Source: Aurantimicrobium minutum
GTDB taxonomy: Bacteria > Actinomycetota > Actinomycetes > Actinomycetales > Microbacteriaceae
Reading direction: 5' to 3'
NCBI RefSeq assembly: GCF_029892845.1
Contig: NZ_JARXVT010000001.1
Coordinates: 310,001 to 374,000 of the forward strand
DNA: 64,000 nt
The translations under genes were made by a program, and so were the position numbers. Of this stretch, positions 7,034-16,411 are shown in pieces. A model generated the notes under the pieces. The model was not told the DNA's origin. It saw only the letters and a list, made by a program, of their open reading frames with translations, and did no database searches. The stretch's first letter is position 1. Every line of letters starts with the position of its first letter.

Positions 7034-9934
7034 ATGTCGAACGCGTTCGTCAACCGTCACATCGGAACTGACTCTGCCGCCCAAGCCCAGATGCTGAAGC
7101 AGCTGGGATATGACAGCATCGAGCACCTCATCGAGGCTGCGATCCCTGAGTCGATTCACGTCGACCAGTTCCGTGCTGCTGGCTCATCTCTGCTCCCTGA
7201 GCCCGCTACTGAGCGCGAGACGATTGCGGAACTTCGTGAACTGGCATCGAAGAACACTCTGCGTCGCTCTCTCATTGGTCAGGGCTACTACGACACCATC
7301 ACTCCTGCGGTGATCAAGCGCAACGTGCTGGAGAACCCCAGCTGGTACACGGCATACACGCCCTACCAGCCTGAGATTTCCCAGGGTCGTCTGGAAGCAA
7401 TCATTAACTTCCAAACCATGGTCACCGACCTCACCGGTCTCTCCACCGCGAACGGTTCGATGCTCGATGAGAGCACCTCTGCAGTGGAAGCCATGCTGTT
7501 GGCTCGTCGCTCCTCCAAAGTGGACTCCAATGTGTTCGTCGTGGACACCAACACGCTTGCTCAGACCAAGAGCCTCATTGCGGGCCGTGTCCAGGCTGTC
7601 GGCATCGAGGTTGTGGAACTCGATCTCGCTGCTGGAGCTGAGCTTCCTAATGCTTTCGGTGTGCTCATCCAATACCCCGGCGCCAACGGTCAGATCTGGG
7701 ACCCCAGCGCTGTTATCGAAAAGGCTAAGGCAGCTGGTGCGATTACTATCGTGGCTGCTGACCTGCTTGCCCTCACTCTGATTACTTCTCCTGCTGAGCT
7801 TGGTGCTGATGTTGCGGTGGGCTCCTCACAGCGCTTCGGTGTTCCCATGGGCTTTGGTGGTCCACACGCGGGCTACCTTGCCGTGCGCGCAGGACTTGAG
7901 CGCAGCATGCCTGGCCGACTGGTCGGCGTCTCGCTCGATGCCAATGGTGAGCCTGCTTACCGTCTGACTCTGCAGGCACGTGAGCAGCACATTCGTCGTG
8001 ACAAGGCGACGTCGAACATCTGTACTGCCCAGGTACTGCTTGCAGTGATGGCCGGTATGTATGCGGTTTACCACGGCCCTGAGGGTCTGAAAGAAATCGC
8101 CACTGAGGTCCACGAACGTGCCACCGCACTGGCAGCGATTCTTCGCGCCGGCGGTGTCACTGTCACCCACGACAACTTCTTCGACACCATCCATGTCAGC
8201 GTTCCCGGCAAGGCAGCGGCTATTACTGCGGCAGCTAAGGCAGGTGGCTTCCTGCTCAACCAGGTAGATGCCGACAGCATCACCATCTCGGTCGATGAGA
8301 CCACCACCCCTGGTGAGGTTGAAGCCGTCGCTGGCTTCTTCGGCGCAGATGCTGCTTACCAGGTAGTGGCCTCTGCAGTTCCTGCCACGCTGGTGCGCAC
8401 CTCGGCCTACCTTGAGCACCCCGTGTTCAACACGCACCGCAGTGAAACCAGCATGATGCGCTACCTCAAGCGCCTTGCTGACTTTGACTACGCACTCGAC
8501 CGCGGCATGATCCCACTGGGCTCCTGCACCATGAAGCTCAACGCTGCTACCGAGATGGAAGCAGTGACCTGGCCTGAGTTTGGTGGCCTGCACCCATTCG
8601 CGCCTAAAGAAGACGTCGGCGGTTACATCGAACTGATCGCTCAGCTCGAGAAGTGGCTTGTTGACCTCACCGGCTACAACACCGTTTCTCTCCAGCCCAA
8701 CGCAGGTAGCCAGGGTGAGCTTGCTGGTCTGATGGCTATTCGTGGTTACCACTTGGCTAACGGTGACACTCAGCGCACCGTCTGCTTGATCCCTTCCAGT
8801 GCTCACGGCACCAACGCAGCTTCTGCCGTTCTTGCCGGCATGAGCGTTGTCGTCATCGCCTGTGACGAGGTCGGAAACGTGGACCTCGATGACCTGCGTG
8901 CCAAGATTGCTGAGCACGGTGACACTCTTGCTGCTCTCATGATCACCTACCCCTCTACTCACGGTGTCTACGAGCACGCAGTACCCGACATCACCGCTGC
9001 AGTTCACGCTGCGGGTGGTCAGGTTTACGTTGATGGTGCCAACCTCAACGCCATGACTGGCTTTGCGCGCTTCGGTGACTTCGGCGGCGACGTCTCCCAC
9101 CTGAACCTGCACAAGACCTTCTGCATCCCTCACGGTGGTGGCGGTCCCGGTGTGGGCCCCGTCGCAGCCAAGGCACACCTTGCTCCTTACCTGCCTGGAC
9201 ACTTTGCTATCCAGAACCCTCACCACGTGTTGGTCGAAGGCGACACCGTGTCCACCGTGACTCACGACGGCGCTCAGATCTCAGCTGCTCCGTATGGTTC
9301 GCCCAGCATTCTTCCTATCTCTTGGGCTTATGTCCGCATGATGGGTGAGCAGGGTATTCGCGACGCGACAGCTTCTGCTGTTCTCGCTGCGAACTACATT
9401 TCCAAGCGTCTCGCTGAGTACTACCCCACCCTCTACACCGGAGAGAACGGCCTGGTTGCACACGAGTGCATCCTTGACCTGCGTCCCCTCACTGACCTCA
9501 CCGGTGTGAGTGTGGATGACGTGGCTAAGCGTCTGGTGGACTTCGGTTTCCACGCGCCCACCATGAGCTTCCCTGTTGCAGGAACGCTCATGATTGAGCC
9601 CACTGAGTCTGAAGACCTCGATGAGATTGAGCGTTTCATCAACGCCATGATCACCATCAAGGCTGAAGCGGACGCGGTGCTTGCTGGCGAGTGGCCTGCT
9701 GAGGACAACCCTCTGCACAATGCTCCTCACACCGCAGCATCCATCGCAGGGGAGTGGAACCACCCATACTCTCGCGAGAAGGCTGCCTACCCCTATGCAG
9801 ATGGCCTCGATGCTGCTACCCGCACCATGCGCGTGCGCAGCAAGTACTGGCCACCTGTTCGTCGTATTGACAATGCTTATGGTGACCGTAACCTGGTGTG
9901 CTCGTGCCCTCCGCCCGAGGCGTTTGAGAACTAA
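7034..9934 (+). CDS. gcvP: Glycine dehydrogenase (decarboxylating), P protein
   Basis: PLP enzyme that decarboxylates glycine and loads the aminomethyl group onto GcvH. It has 966 residues and is the fused, single-chain form rather than the split P1/P2 type. The PLP lysine is in [16 protein letters not shown], followed by the glycine-rich loop. The N-terminal half carries the family segments [18 protein letters not shown] and [15 protein letters not shown] lies 7 nt before the ATG. It is the last gene of the gcv operon; the next gene is on the opposite strand 6 nt downstream and no obvious terminator is visible between them. Confidence 0.97.
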   Translation: MSNAFVNRHIGTDSAAQAQMLKQLGYDSIEHLIEAAIPESIHVDQFRAAGSSLLPEPATERETIAELRELASKNTLRRSLIGQGYYDTITPAVIKRNVLENPSWYTAYTPYQPEISQGRLEAIINFQTMVTDLTGLSTANGSMLDESTSAVEAMLLARRSSKVDSNVFVVDTNTLAQTKSLIAGRVQAVGIEVVELDLAAGAELPNAFGVLIQYPGANGQIWDPSAVIEKAKAAGAITIVAADLLALTLITSPAELGADVAVGSSQRFGVPMGFGGPHAGYLAVRAGLERSMPGRLVGVSLDANGEPAYRLTLQAREQHIRRDKATSNICTAQVLLAVMAGMYAVYHGPEGLKEIATEVHERATALAAILRAGGVTVTHDNFFDTIHVSVPGKAAAITAAAKAGGFLLNQVDADSITISVDETTTPGEVEAVAGFFGADAAYQVVASAVPATLVRTSAYLEHPVFNTHRSETSMMRYLKRLADFDYALDRGMIPLGSCTMKLNAATEMEAVTWPEFGGLHPFAPKEDVGGYIELIAQLEKWLVDLTGYNTVSLQPNAGSQGELAGLMAIRGYHLANGDTQRTVCLIPSSAHGTNAASAVLAGMSVVVIACDEVGNVDLDDLRAKIAEHGDTLAALMITYPSTHGVYEHAVPDITAAVHAAGGQVYVDGANLNAMTGFARFGDFGGDVSHLNLHKTFCIPHGGGGPGVGPVAAKAHLAPYLPGHFAIQNPHHVLVEGDTVSTVTHDGAQISAAPYGSPSILPISWAYVRMMGEQGIRDATASAVLAANYISKRLAEYYPTLYTGENGLVAHECILDLRPLTDLTGVSVDDVAKRLVDFGFHAPTMSFPVAGTLMIEPTESEDLDEIERFINAMITIKAEADAVLAGEWPAEDNPLHNAPHTAASIAGEWNHPYSREKAAYPYADGLDAATRTMRVRSKYWPPVRRIDNAYGDRNLVCSCPPPEAFEN

Positions 9935-9940
9935 CATTTC

Positions 9941-10285
9941 TCAATCTTGAATTGATAAGCCCTTCAAAGCAGTATGAAGCTGTTTGAGAGGCTTATCTAA
10001 TGTTTCCCAAATCATTCCCGCATCTACGGTGAAGTAGTGGTGCCCAATGAGGTCGCGCTGACGCATTATTTTGCTCCAGGGAACCTCTGGCAACGTCTCT
10101 CTTTGAATAGCGCTGAGAGACTTCACCGCTTCACCAATGATGAATAGTTGAAAAGTGACGGCGGCCAACACTGTCTCTTCAATTTCATGATCCTCAGAAT
10201 GTTTCTCAAGTAATGCTTTGCTTCTGTGGATCGACTGGATGGCTTTCAGGATGTCGCGAATACGTTGTTCGTCGCTTCGGGTCAT
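9941..10285 (-). CDS. HEPN-family toxin, HepT-like (DUF86)
   Basis: The 114-residue all-helical protein has the HEPN motif R77-DLIG-H82-H-Y84, the R-x4-H-x-Y signature of HepT-type toxins, which are RNases or targets of AMPylation/polynucleotidylation by the partner MNT protein. The gene overlaps its upstream MNT partner by 4 nt (10282-10285), which is the normal arrangement of this toxin-antitoxin type. It stops 6 nt beyond the end of gcvP, transcribed towards it. All residues needed for activity appear intact, so I see no sign of decay. Confidence 0.88.
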   Translation of the reverse strand: MTRSDEQRIRDILKAIQSIHRSKALLEKHSEDHEIEETVLAAVTFQLFIIGEAVKSLSAIQRETLPEVPWSKIMRQRDLIGHHYFTVDAGMIWETLDKPLKQLHTALKGLSIQD

Positions 10286-10791
10286 AAGGGAACTGCCTCT
10301 CGGTGAGCGTGTAAAGCTACATGCTCAGCGAGGACAGAACGGGGGGCAACGTCAATCTGTTGAAAAAGGATTTCTTGAAGGGCATCGGAAGCTTCAAGCA
10401 AGGGCATCAAGCCATACTTTCTCGCGTCAAAATCAACCATGATGTCGATGTCAGAGGTTTCTGTTTCTTCACCGCGGGCAACGGAACCAAATACCGCCGG
10501 GTTGAACATGTCAAAACCGGCGAGGATCTCGATAATCTGCTTTCTTTTGGCCTGAACCAGGGCCATCACTCCTCGGCGAACATCAAGGTGGCGGGGAGAA
10601 CTGGTTGTTGTGAGCTCAAGCGTGGCACCAGCTGCTGCCAGGATTCTTTCCAATGTCACCAGAGTGGGGACTGCTTCGCCTGACTCGTATTTACTCAAGG
10701 TCGCTTGTGATGTGCCCGCGCGCATAGCTAACTCTGATTGTGTGAGTCCGCTCTGCAGCCGAGCTTCGGAAATGAGTGCGGAAACGGCCAT
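10282..10791 (-). CDS. HTH-nucleotidyltransferase fusion antitoxin (MntA-like with N-terminal XRE domain)
   Basis: The 169 residues contain an XRE/Cro helix-turn-helix (about 5-58, with GLTQSELAMRAGTSQATLSKYE) and a minimal nucleotidyltransferase domain (about 85-160). The catalytic GS-x10-DxD motif is intact as G102-S103 and D114-x-D116. MntA antitoxins inactivate HepT by adding nucleotides to the tyrosine of the R-x4-H-x-Y motif. Most MntA proteins lack a DNA-binding domain; here regulation and modification are joined in one chain. A palindrome 9 bp upstream of the ATG is the obvious target for the HTH part. The HepT-like partner follows with a 4-nt overlap. Confidence 0.87.
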   Translation of the reverse strand: MAVSALISEARLQSGLTQSELAMRAGTSQATLSKYESGEAVPTLVTLERILAAAGATLELTTTSSPRHLDVRRGVMALVQAKRKQIIEILAGFDMFNPAVFGSVARGEETETSDIDIMVDFDARKYGLMPLLEASDALQEILFQQIDVAPRSVLAEHVALHAHREAVPL

Positions 10792-10799
10792 ATTGAATT

Positions 10800-10815
10800 A
10801 TATCAAAATTGATAT
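10800..10815. promoter_or_regulatory. Palindrome ahead of the HTH-MNT gene, candidate operator
   Basis: ATATCAA-AA-TTGATAT has 7-bp perfect arms with a 2-bp centre. It starts 9 bp upstream of the antitoxin ATG and lies 25 bp before the start of the divergent hydrolase gene, so it may cover both promoters. Binding by the XRE domain of the antitoxin is inferred from position. Confidence 0.65.
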
Positions 10816-10839
10816 ATATCGGGGTAGTAACCTGTGTGT

Positions 10840-11388
10840 ATGACCAAGAACGCACTTATCGTGATTGATGTCCAGCAAGGTTTTGACCAGCTGGATTACT
10901 GGGGACCGCGAAACAACCTCGCCTGCGAAGACAACATTCGTGCGCTTCTGACGAAGTGGCGTTCGGAAGGCCAGCCTGTTGTGTTGGTTCGTCACGATTC
11001 CGTGGGACCCAACTCGCCGTTGCGGCCCGGGCAGTTGGGCAATGACTTCAAGCCGGGTATTGACGGAGCCCATGACCTCCTGATTTCAAAGCAGGTGAAC
11101 TCTGCGTTCTATGGCACACCAGATCTGAATGCGTGGCTGAAGAAATCTGGCATCGACGCCGTCACCATCTGCGGCATTACAACCAATCACTGCTGCGAAA
11201 CGACAGCTCGTATGGCTGGAAACTTAGGTTACGACGTCACGTTCGTCCTCGACGCAACTCACTGCAATGACAAAAAAGATGTTGAGGGGAATGTCATCCC
11301 CGCTGCAGAGATAGCGCGGGTAACCGGCGCAAACCTGCACGGTGAATTTGCCACGGTTCGTTCAACCGCAGAGGTGCTGGCCAACTAG
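10840..11388 (+). CDS. Isochorismatase-family cysteine hydrolase
   Basis: The 182 residues form the isochorismatase-like alpha/beta fold used by nicotinamidases, N-carbamoylsarcosine hydrolases and related amidohydrolases. The catalytic Asp is in ALIVIDVQQGF, the Lys in LISKQVNSAF and the nucleophilic Cys in the NHCCETTARMAG segment; the nonproline cis-peptide region ICGITTNH precedes it. I start at the ATG at 10840 rather than the GTG two codons upstream; no clear ribosome-binding site is visible, so it may be leaderless. The substrate cannot be told. It ends 4 nt inside the convergent TetR gene. Confidence 0.85.
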   Translation: MTKNALIVIDVQQGFDQLDYWGPRNNLACEDNIRALLTKWRSEGQPVVLVRHDSVGPNSPLRPGQLGNDFKPGIDGAHDLLISKQVNSAFYGTPDLNAWLKKSGIDAVTICGITTNHCCETTARMAGNLGYDVTFVLDATHCNDKKDVEGNVIPAAEIARVTGANLHGEFATVRSTAEVLAN

Positions 11389-11987
11389 TTCAGAATGGCC
11401 TTGTCAACAACGTGCATGACGAGGTTAATCCATGCAGTGGGATCAACCTTCTCAGGCGCGATATCGTCGACAACGCGGCCGACGGTGTAAGCCTGAACAA
11501 AGACGGCTGCGGCACGAGCATCCACTCCGGTGGACATCCAGCCCTTGTTTTGGGCTTCGATGAACAAGTCCGTGAAAGCGTCTGTGAGGCGTTGCTGTTC
11601 TGCGCCCAGTGCATCATGGAAACGAGGGCTGCTAAAGGTCAATCCGGCAGCGCGAGCACGTTCAAGGCGGAAGCTCGAACGAGCTTGGTCTTGGTTATAG
11701 ACGTTGATTTCACGAAGAGCTGCCAGTAAATCATCGCGTGAGTTGACGGTTGCCAACATCTGAGAAAGTGCATCGATGGTGGCATCGACATTGACGCTAA
11801 AGCGCGCAATCAGTGCTGCTTCGAGAAGATCTTCAAAGTCTTCGAAGTGGTGGTAGAGCGAACCCTTAGAAACGCCAGAAGCGGAGAGGACTTGGTCGGC
11901 AGTGATGTGCTCAGGATCGGACCCATCAAGCAGTTCCACCATGGTCGCGATGAGGCGATCACGGGTGGGGTGTGAGGATTTGGCCAT
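11385..11987 (-). CDS. TetR/AcrR-family transcriptional regulator
   Basis: The 200-residue protein has an N-terminal HTH (about 8-55) with the typical TADQVLSASGVSKGSLYHHFEDFEDLLEA arrangement (recognition helix around GSLYHHF), followed by a helical ligand-binding domain. Its stop overlaps that of the convergent isochorismatase-like gene by 4 nt. Ligand and target are unknown; the hydrolase is a candidate target only by proximity. Confidence 0.9.
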   Translation of the reverse strand: MAKSSHPTRDRLIATMVELLDGSDPEHITADQVLSASGVSKGSLYHHFEDFEDLLEAALIARFSVNVDATIDALSQMLATVNSRDDLLAALREINVYNQDQARSSFRLERARAAGLTFSSPRFHDALGAEQQRLTDAFTDLFIEAQNKGWMSTGVDARAAAVFVQAYTVGRVVDDIAPEKVDPTAWINLVMHVVDKAILN

Positions 11988-12039
11988 AGCTAATTCTATT
12001 GATTTTTATGCCGAGAAATTACTGGACTAAAGGTATTTA

Positions 12040-12597
12040 CTACTGAGCTGGAGCAGCTTCAACGGCAGATTCAAAGAGCTTCTTTGCTTCCGCGCTGAGG
12101 CCGTATGAGCTCACCACAATTTGGGGAACATTGATGCCGGTTGCCTTGCCAGAAATCACCGAGGTCATGACCAAGTCATCCTTGGTGTGAAGCTCAATGG
12201 TGAAGTTATTTCCGGTGATTTTGAAAATGTTGTCGCTGAGTTTGAACTCGGCGTCAGCAAAAGTTTCAGAGCCTAAAAGCTTCTGCAACGCAATGATGGA
12301 AATGGACTTTGCGTCATCGAAAGTAGGGGTTGTCTTATCGGCCAGGTTCGAGGTGACGACCTGCTTGCCCTTGGGCGCACTGGGGTCAAAGATCAGAACG
12401 AACTCTTTTTCTGCAACAGAGAGGGTTTCGGTGCCACCCTCAGTGTCAAACTTCTTCACGGAATTTTCCACTACGGCAGTCGCTGCATTTCTTGCAGCGT
12501 TACCTGAGAGGTTTTTGTTATCAGTGATGCTGCAGGCAGAAAGCACTGCCGTGATCAGAAGGGCGACCAAAGTCGCACCAATAAAGCGCTTAGACAT
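12040..12597 (-). CDS. Putative lipoprotein of unknown function
   Basis: The 185-residue protein begins with MSKR, a hydrophobic segment and the lipobox LSAC at residues 19-22, so it should be lipidated at Cys22 and anchored to the outside of the membrane. The mature part has no family I can name; it is polar with several short beta-like stretches, and a general resemblance to small mycobacterial LppX/LprG-type lipoproteins is a guess only. It stands alone between a TetR gene and a CPBP-family gene, all on the minus strand. Confidence 0.75.
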   Translation of the reverse strand: MSKRFIGATLVALLITAVLSACSITDNKNLSGNAARNAATAVVENSVKKFDTEGGTETLSVAEKEFVLIFDPSAPKGKQVVTSNLADKTTPTFDDAKSISIIALQKLLGSETFADAEFKLSDNIFKITGNNFTIELHTKDDLVMTSVISGKATGINVPQIVVSSYGLSAEAKKLFESAVEAAPAQ

Positions 12598-12643
12598 AGC
12601 TACAACCCTACCGAGAGTTTGTTATGTGAACGCTGTGAATGGC

Positions 12644-13420
12644 TTAGGTGCCGGGGAGGAATCCGGGAGCCACTGTTTTCACCACGGCATAGCCGGTGAA
12701 AGAGACGATATCCAAGATCCAGTGAGCAATGACCAGCGGCATCGTGCGGCCCCAGCGTTGATAGGCAAGCCCAAAGACAACTCCCATCACAAAGTTGCCC
12801 ACAAATGGTCCGAAGCCTTGATAGAGGTGGTAACTGCCTCGTAATGCGGCTGAGGTGAGGATGATGTGCCAGGTCTTCCAGCCGAACTCACGCAGGCGGG
12901 TGAACAGGTAACCCACCACAATGAGCTCTTCCACCAGTGCCGCACGTAATGCAGCCAGCACCAACACCGGAATTGTCCACCAGTGTGTGTCCAGTGCGGT
13001 GGGCACGATCGTGACGGTAATGCCAAGGGCATTGCCCACGAGGTAAAGACCCAGTCCAGGTATGCCAATGAGTGCTGCAAGGCCGAAGCCGCGGAGAAGA
13101 TCTTTTCCTGGTTTTGTGAAGTCAAAGCCCAGCTGGGTGAACGCACTCTTTCCCGGCTTTGCCAAGAGCCAGAAAACCAACACAACGGGAACTAGTCCAA
13201 AGAAGATGCCCAGCAGCTGATAGATCAGGTCGAACACGGGCTGGTCAGCCAGGGGCTGATTGATCACGGCCTTCTGTGCGTTGAGTGCTTCGGTCTGGGA
13301 GAGCTTGCGGATCAGAGAAACCATGGAGTACACCGCGGAAGACCCTAGGGAGAGCCCCAACACAATGGCGATCTCTAGCCAGCTGCGGGCACGCTGTTGT
13401 TTCTGAGTCCACTCGGTCAC
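12644..13420 (-). CDS. CPBP-family intramembrane glutamic endopeptidase-like protein
   Basis: The 258-residue membrane protein has several hydrophobic segments and the CPBP (Abi/CAAX protease-like) motifs: the EE pair at 164-165 in VEELIVVGYLFTRLRE, then YHLYQGF, then VMGVVFGLAYQRWGRTMPLVIAHWILD (histidine and Asn/Asp region). Family members include prenyl-protein proteases and proteins of bacteriocin self-protection. No bacteriocin gene is next to it. The start is a GTG without a clear ribosome-binding site. Confidence 0.85.
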   Translation of the reverse strand: MTEWTQKQQRARSWLEIAIVLGLSLGSSAVYSMVSLIRKLSQTEALNAQKAVINQPLADQPVFDLIYQLLGIFFGLVPVVLVFWLLAKPGKSAFTQLGFDFTKPGKDLLRGFGLAALIGIPGLGLYLVGNALGITVTIVPTALDTHWWTIPVLVLAALRAALVEELIVVGYLFTRLREFGWKTWHIILTSAALRGSYHLYQGFGPFVGNFVMGVVFGLAYQRWGRTMPLVIAHWILDIVSFTGYAVVKTVAPGFLPGT

Positions 13421-13534
13421 GCCGATAAGCCTAGTTAGAGATGCCTACGGTATGCTTAGAATGCTCGATTTACCCGGCATTGCACACCTGTGGTGCCGCT
13501 GGTTTTACTTTGTCGGGCAATCACTTCTAACCAA

Positions 13535-13556
13535 CGATGACCATGTTCGGTCATCG
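13535..13556 (+). promoter_or_regulatory. Hairpin next to the typA ribosome-binding site
   Basis: CGATGACC-atgttc-GGTCATCG forms an 8-bp perfect stem that ends at the first bases of the GAGAGGA ribosome-binding site of typA. Melting of such a stem could control access of the ribosome. No such control is demonstrated here. Confidence 0.5.
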
Positions 13557-13568
13557 AGAGGATTTTTC

Positions 13569-15476
13569 ATGGCGCACGCCCTCCGCTCAGACCGTCGCAA
13601 CGTTGCAATCGTTGCCCACGTTGACCACGGTAAGACCACGCTCGTTGACGCGATGCTCAAGCAGACCAACTCGTTCGACGCCCACTTTGCTGGCGAAGAC
13701 CGCATGATGGACTCCAATGACCTCGAACGCGAAAAGGGCATCACCATCCTCGCGAAGAACACATCTGTTTCTTACGAGGGCAAGCACGCCACTGACGGTC
13801 CCATCATCATCAACGTGATTGACACCCCTGGCCACGCCGACTTCGGTGGCGAGGTTGAGCGCGGTCTATCCATGGTGGACGGCGTTGTTCTTCTCGTTGA
13901 CGCATCTGAGGGTCCTCTTCCTCAGACCCGCTTCGTTCTGCGTAAGGCACTGGAAGCAAAGCTTCCCGTTATTCTTCTCGTCAACAAGACCGACCGTCCC
14001 GATGCGCGCATCGACGAGGTTGTCGGCGAAAGCCAGGACCTGCTGTTGGGTCTTGCTTCTGACATGGCTGATGACGTTCCTGACCTCGACCTGGACTCGA
14101 TCCTCGACGTTCCTGTTGTCTATGCTTCGGGCCGTGCCGGTGCTGCCAGCCACAACAAGCCTGAAAATGGCTCACTGCCAGATAACGATGACCTCGAACC
14201 TTTATTCGAAGCCATTCTCAAGCACGTTCCTGCTCCTTCTTTCGATGACGAGCACCCCCTGCAGGCTCACGTGACCAACTTGGATGCGTCGCCATTCCTC
14301 GGTCGTCTTGCACTCCTGCGTATCTTCAACGGAAACATCAAGAAGGGCCAGCAGGTTGCCTGGGTCAAGAACGATGGCACCGTTGCCAACGTGAAGATCA
14401 CTGAGCTCCTCATCACCAAGGCTCTTGAGCGCTTCCCCACTGACACTGCAGGCCCTGGTGACATCGTCGCTATCGCCGGTATTGAAGACATCACCATTGG
14501 TGAAACCATTGCTGACCCCAATGATGTTCGCCCCTTGCCCACCATCACCGTGGACGACCCTGCGATCTCGATGACCATTGGTACCAACACCTCGCCCATC
14601 ATCGGCAAGGTCAAGGGCCACAAGCTCACCGCCCGTATGGTCAAGGACCGTCTGGACCGCGAGCTCGTCGGTAACGTCTCCATCAAGCTGGTCGACATCG
14701 GTCGCCCCGACGCCTGGGAAATCCAGGGCCGTGGTGAACTTGCTCTGGCCATCCTGGTTGAGAACATGCGTCGCGAAGGCTTCGAGCTCACCGTGGGTAA
14801 GCCACAGGTAGTGACCAAGAAGGTCGACGGCAAGGTTCACGAGCCTTTCGAGCACCTCACCATTGACGCACCTGAGGAATACCTCGGTGCTGTTACTCAG
14901 CTTCTTGCCGCTCGCAAGGGTCGCATGGAGTCCATGACTAACCACGGCACCGGCTGGGTTCGTATGGAATTCATCGTTCCTTCACGTGGTCTGATTGGTT
15001 TCCGCACCGAGTTCATGACCATCACCCGTGGTGCTGGTATTGCTAACGCTGTCTCTCACGGTTACGAAGCATGGGCTGGTTCGATTGTGACCCGCACCAA
15101 CGGTTCGATCGTTGCTGACCGCGCTGGTGTTGCCACCCCATTCGCCATGGTTGCCCTGCAGGAGCGTATGAGCTTCTTCGTGGAGCCAACCCAGGAAGTG
15201 TATGAAGGCATGGTTGTCGGCGAGAACTCACGCGCCGAGGACATGGACGTCAACATCACCAAGGAAAAGCAGCTGACCAACATGCGTCAGTCCACTTCTG
15301 ACAGCTTCGAGCGCATGACCCCGTCACGCAAGCTCACCCTGGAAGAGTGCCTCGAGTTCGCTCGTGAAGATGAGTGTGTTGAGGTTACCCCTGAGCACGT
15401 TCGTATTCGCAAGGTGGAGCTGGACTCCAATGCTCGTGCACGTACGACCAGCCGCTTGAAGAAGCAGAACGAGTAA
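13569..15476 (+). CDS. typA: Translational GTPase TypA/BipA
   Basis: Ribosome-associated GTPase involved in ribosome assembly and stress or cold adaptation. It has 635 residues from the ATG at 13569, which is preceded by GAGAGGA; upstream in-frame codons lack homology. The P-loop AHVDHGKTTL, DREKGITI-like EREKGITI switch I region, DTPGHADFGGEVER (G3) and NKTDRPDAR (G4) are intact, followed by EF-G-like domains and the BipA-specific C-terminus. It converges on the FTR1 gene, sharing a terminator. Confidence 0.97.
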   Translation: MAHALRSDRRNVAIVAHVDHGKTTLVDAMLKQTNSFDAHFAGEDRMMDSNDLEREKGITILAKNTSVSYEGKHATDGPIIINVIDTPGHADFGGEVERGLSMVDGVVLLVDASEGPLPQTRFVLRKALEAKLPVILLVNKTDRPDARIDEVVGESQDLLLGLASDMADDVPDLDLDSILDVPVVYASGRAGAASHNKPENGSLPDNDDLEPLFEAILKHVPAPSFDDEHPLQAHVTNLDASPFLGRLALLRIFNGNIKKGQQVAWVKNDGTVANVKITELLITKALERFPTDTAGPGDIVAIAGIEDITIGETIADPNDVRPLPTITVDDPAISMTIGTNTSPIIGKVKGHKLTARMVKDRLDRELVGNVSIKLVDIGRPDAWEIQGRGELALAILVENMRREGFELTVGKPQVVTKKVDGKVHEPFEHLTIDAPEEYLGAVTQLLAARKGRMESMTNHGTGWVRMEFIVPSRGLIGFRTEFMTITRGAGIANAVSHGYEAWAGSIVTRTNGSIVADRAGVATPFAMVALQERMSFFVEPTQEVYEGMVVGENSRAEDMDVNITKEKQLTNMRQSTSDSFERMTPSRKLTLEECLEFAREDECVEVTPEHVRIRKVELDSNARARTTSRLKKQNE

Positions 15477-15504
15477 TCGTTCTCTTCTACAGAAGAACTA
15501 CTTC

Positions 15505-15536
15505 GAAAACCCTCGCCTTACTTGGCGGGGGTTTTC
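15505..15536. terminator. Bidirectional terminator between typA and the FTR1 permease
   Basis: GAAAACCCTCGCC and GGCGGGGGTTTTC pair over 13 bp with one G-T wobble around a 6-nt loop. A-rich and T-rich flanks fit termination in both directions. The left arm overlaps the stop codon of the permease gene. Confidence 0.85.
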
Positions 15537-16333
15537 GCTTTCATCTGGCGCAGGAACAGCGTCAAGACGATGGCAGCAAAGCCGATCCAGCCTGCGACCT
15601 GTAGCCACGACATTTCGGGGGTGAAGCCGATGGTTCCGCGGAGGATGACGCCGTACCAGCTATCGGCAGGGATAGCAGCGGACACATTGAATGCCTTGTC
15701 GGCATCTCCGAGAAGAAGGCCCGCTTCTTGCCATTCGTGAATGCCGTAGCTGAGGACACCTGCAGCCACGATGATGAGGAATGCACCGGACCAGGTGAAG
15801 AACTTGGAGAGGTTCAAGCGAACCATGCCCTTGAAGATGAGCCAGCCCAGAAGGGCGGCAACACCCAAGCCCACAACTGCACCGATGGTGGGCAGGATGC
15901 GCTCACCAGTTGCGGTCGCAGCAGCCCAAATGAACAGTGCGGTTTCAATACCTTCGCGGCCCACAGCCAGGAATGCAACGAACATCAAGCCCCAGCCGTT
16001 GCCAGCGAGGTTCTTGTCGATGTCGGACTCAAGGTGGCCTTTGAGGTTACGGGCAGTTTTGGCCATCCAGAACACCATCCAGGTGACCAGGGCGACGGCC
16101 AGGAAGGACAGCGATCCTGCGAGGATTTCTTCAGGCGGACCCTCGAGCTGAGCGACTCCCGTGCCGAGCATGATGCCGACGATGGTGGAGATCAGTGCGG
16201 CTATTCCCACACCCAGCCACATCTTGGGGAGTGCATCGCGACGATCAATCTTGATCAAGTACGCGGCGAGGATGCCGATAATGAGTGCAGCTTCGAGGCC
16301 TTCGCGGAGACCGATGAGCAAGTTTGCAAGCAT
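15518..16333 (-). CDS. FTR1-family high-affinity iron permease (EfeU-like)
   Basis: Multi-pass membrane protein (271 residues from the ATG at 16333) with the two REGxE iron-coordination motifs, REGLEAAL near residue 8 and REGIETAL near 120, that define the Ftr1/EfeU family. A GTG three codons upstream is an alternative start. EfeO and EfeB, the usual partners, are not next to it, so the permease stands alone or works with distant genes. The upstream TTAGG/CCTAA repeats suggest control by a DtxR/IdeR-type iron repressor. Confidence 0.93.
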   Translation of the reverse strand: MLANLLIGLREGLEAALIIGILAAYLIKIDRRDALPKMWLGVGIAALISTIVGIMLGTGVAQLEGPPEEILAGSLSFLAVALVTWMVFWMAKTARNLKGHLESDIDKNLAGNGWGLMFVAFLAVGREGIETALFIWAAATATGERILPTIGAVVGLGVAALLGWLIFKGMVRLNLSKFFTWSGAFLIIVAAGVLSYGIHEWQEAGLLLGDADKAFNVSAAIPADSWYGVILRGTIGFTPEMSWLQVAGWIGFAAIVLTLFLRQMKAKTPAK

Positions 16334-16362
16334 GAAGCGCACTTTTCTTTCTTGTGGAAGAT

Positions 16363-16411
16363 TTAGTTAGGGTTGCCTAACTTAGGTTTACCTTAGTAAG
16401 GATTACCTAAC
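16363..16411. promoter_or_regulatory. Cluster of candidate iron boxes (DtxR/IdeR-like)
   Basis: Three overlapping imperfect repeats lie just upstream of the iron permease: AGTTAGG-GTTG-CCTAACT (16365-16382), TTAGGT-TT-ACCTTAG (16382-16396) and TTAGTAAGGATTACCTAA (16393-16410). All resemble the actinobacterial DtxR/IdeR consensus with TTAGG and CCTAA halves. Repression by iron is inferred. Confidence 0.75.

Noticed and set aside
7826-9265. 479-codon open frame antisense to gcvP
   Set aside because: It lies entirely opposite a well-conserved gene, has low-complexity composition typical of shadow frames and no ribosome-binding site or homology.
12644-13420. Bacteriocin immunity role for the CPBP-family protein
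   Set aside because: There is no bacteriocin precursor or export gene near it; the family is broad, so no specific role is claimed.
13452-13568. Upstream extension of the typA frame
   Set aside because: GAGAGGA and the conserved MAHALRSDRRN start point to 13569; the extension covers the promoter region and a hairpin.
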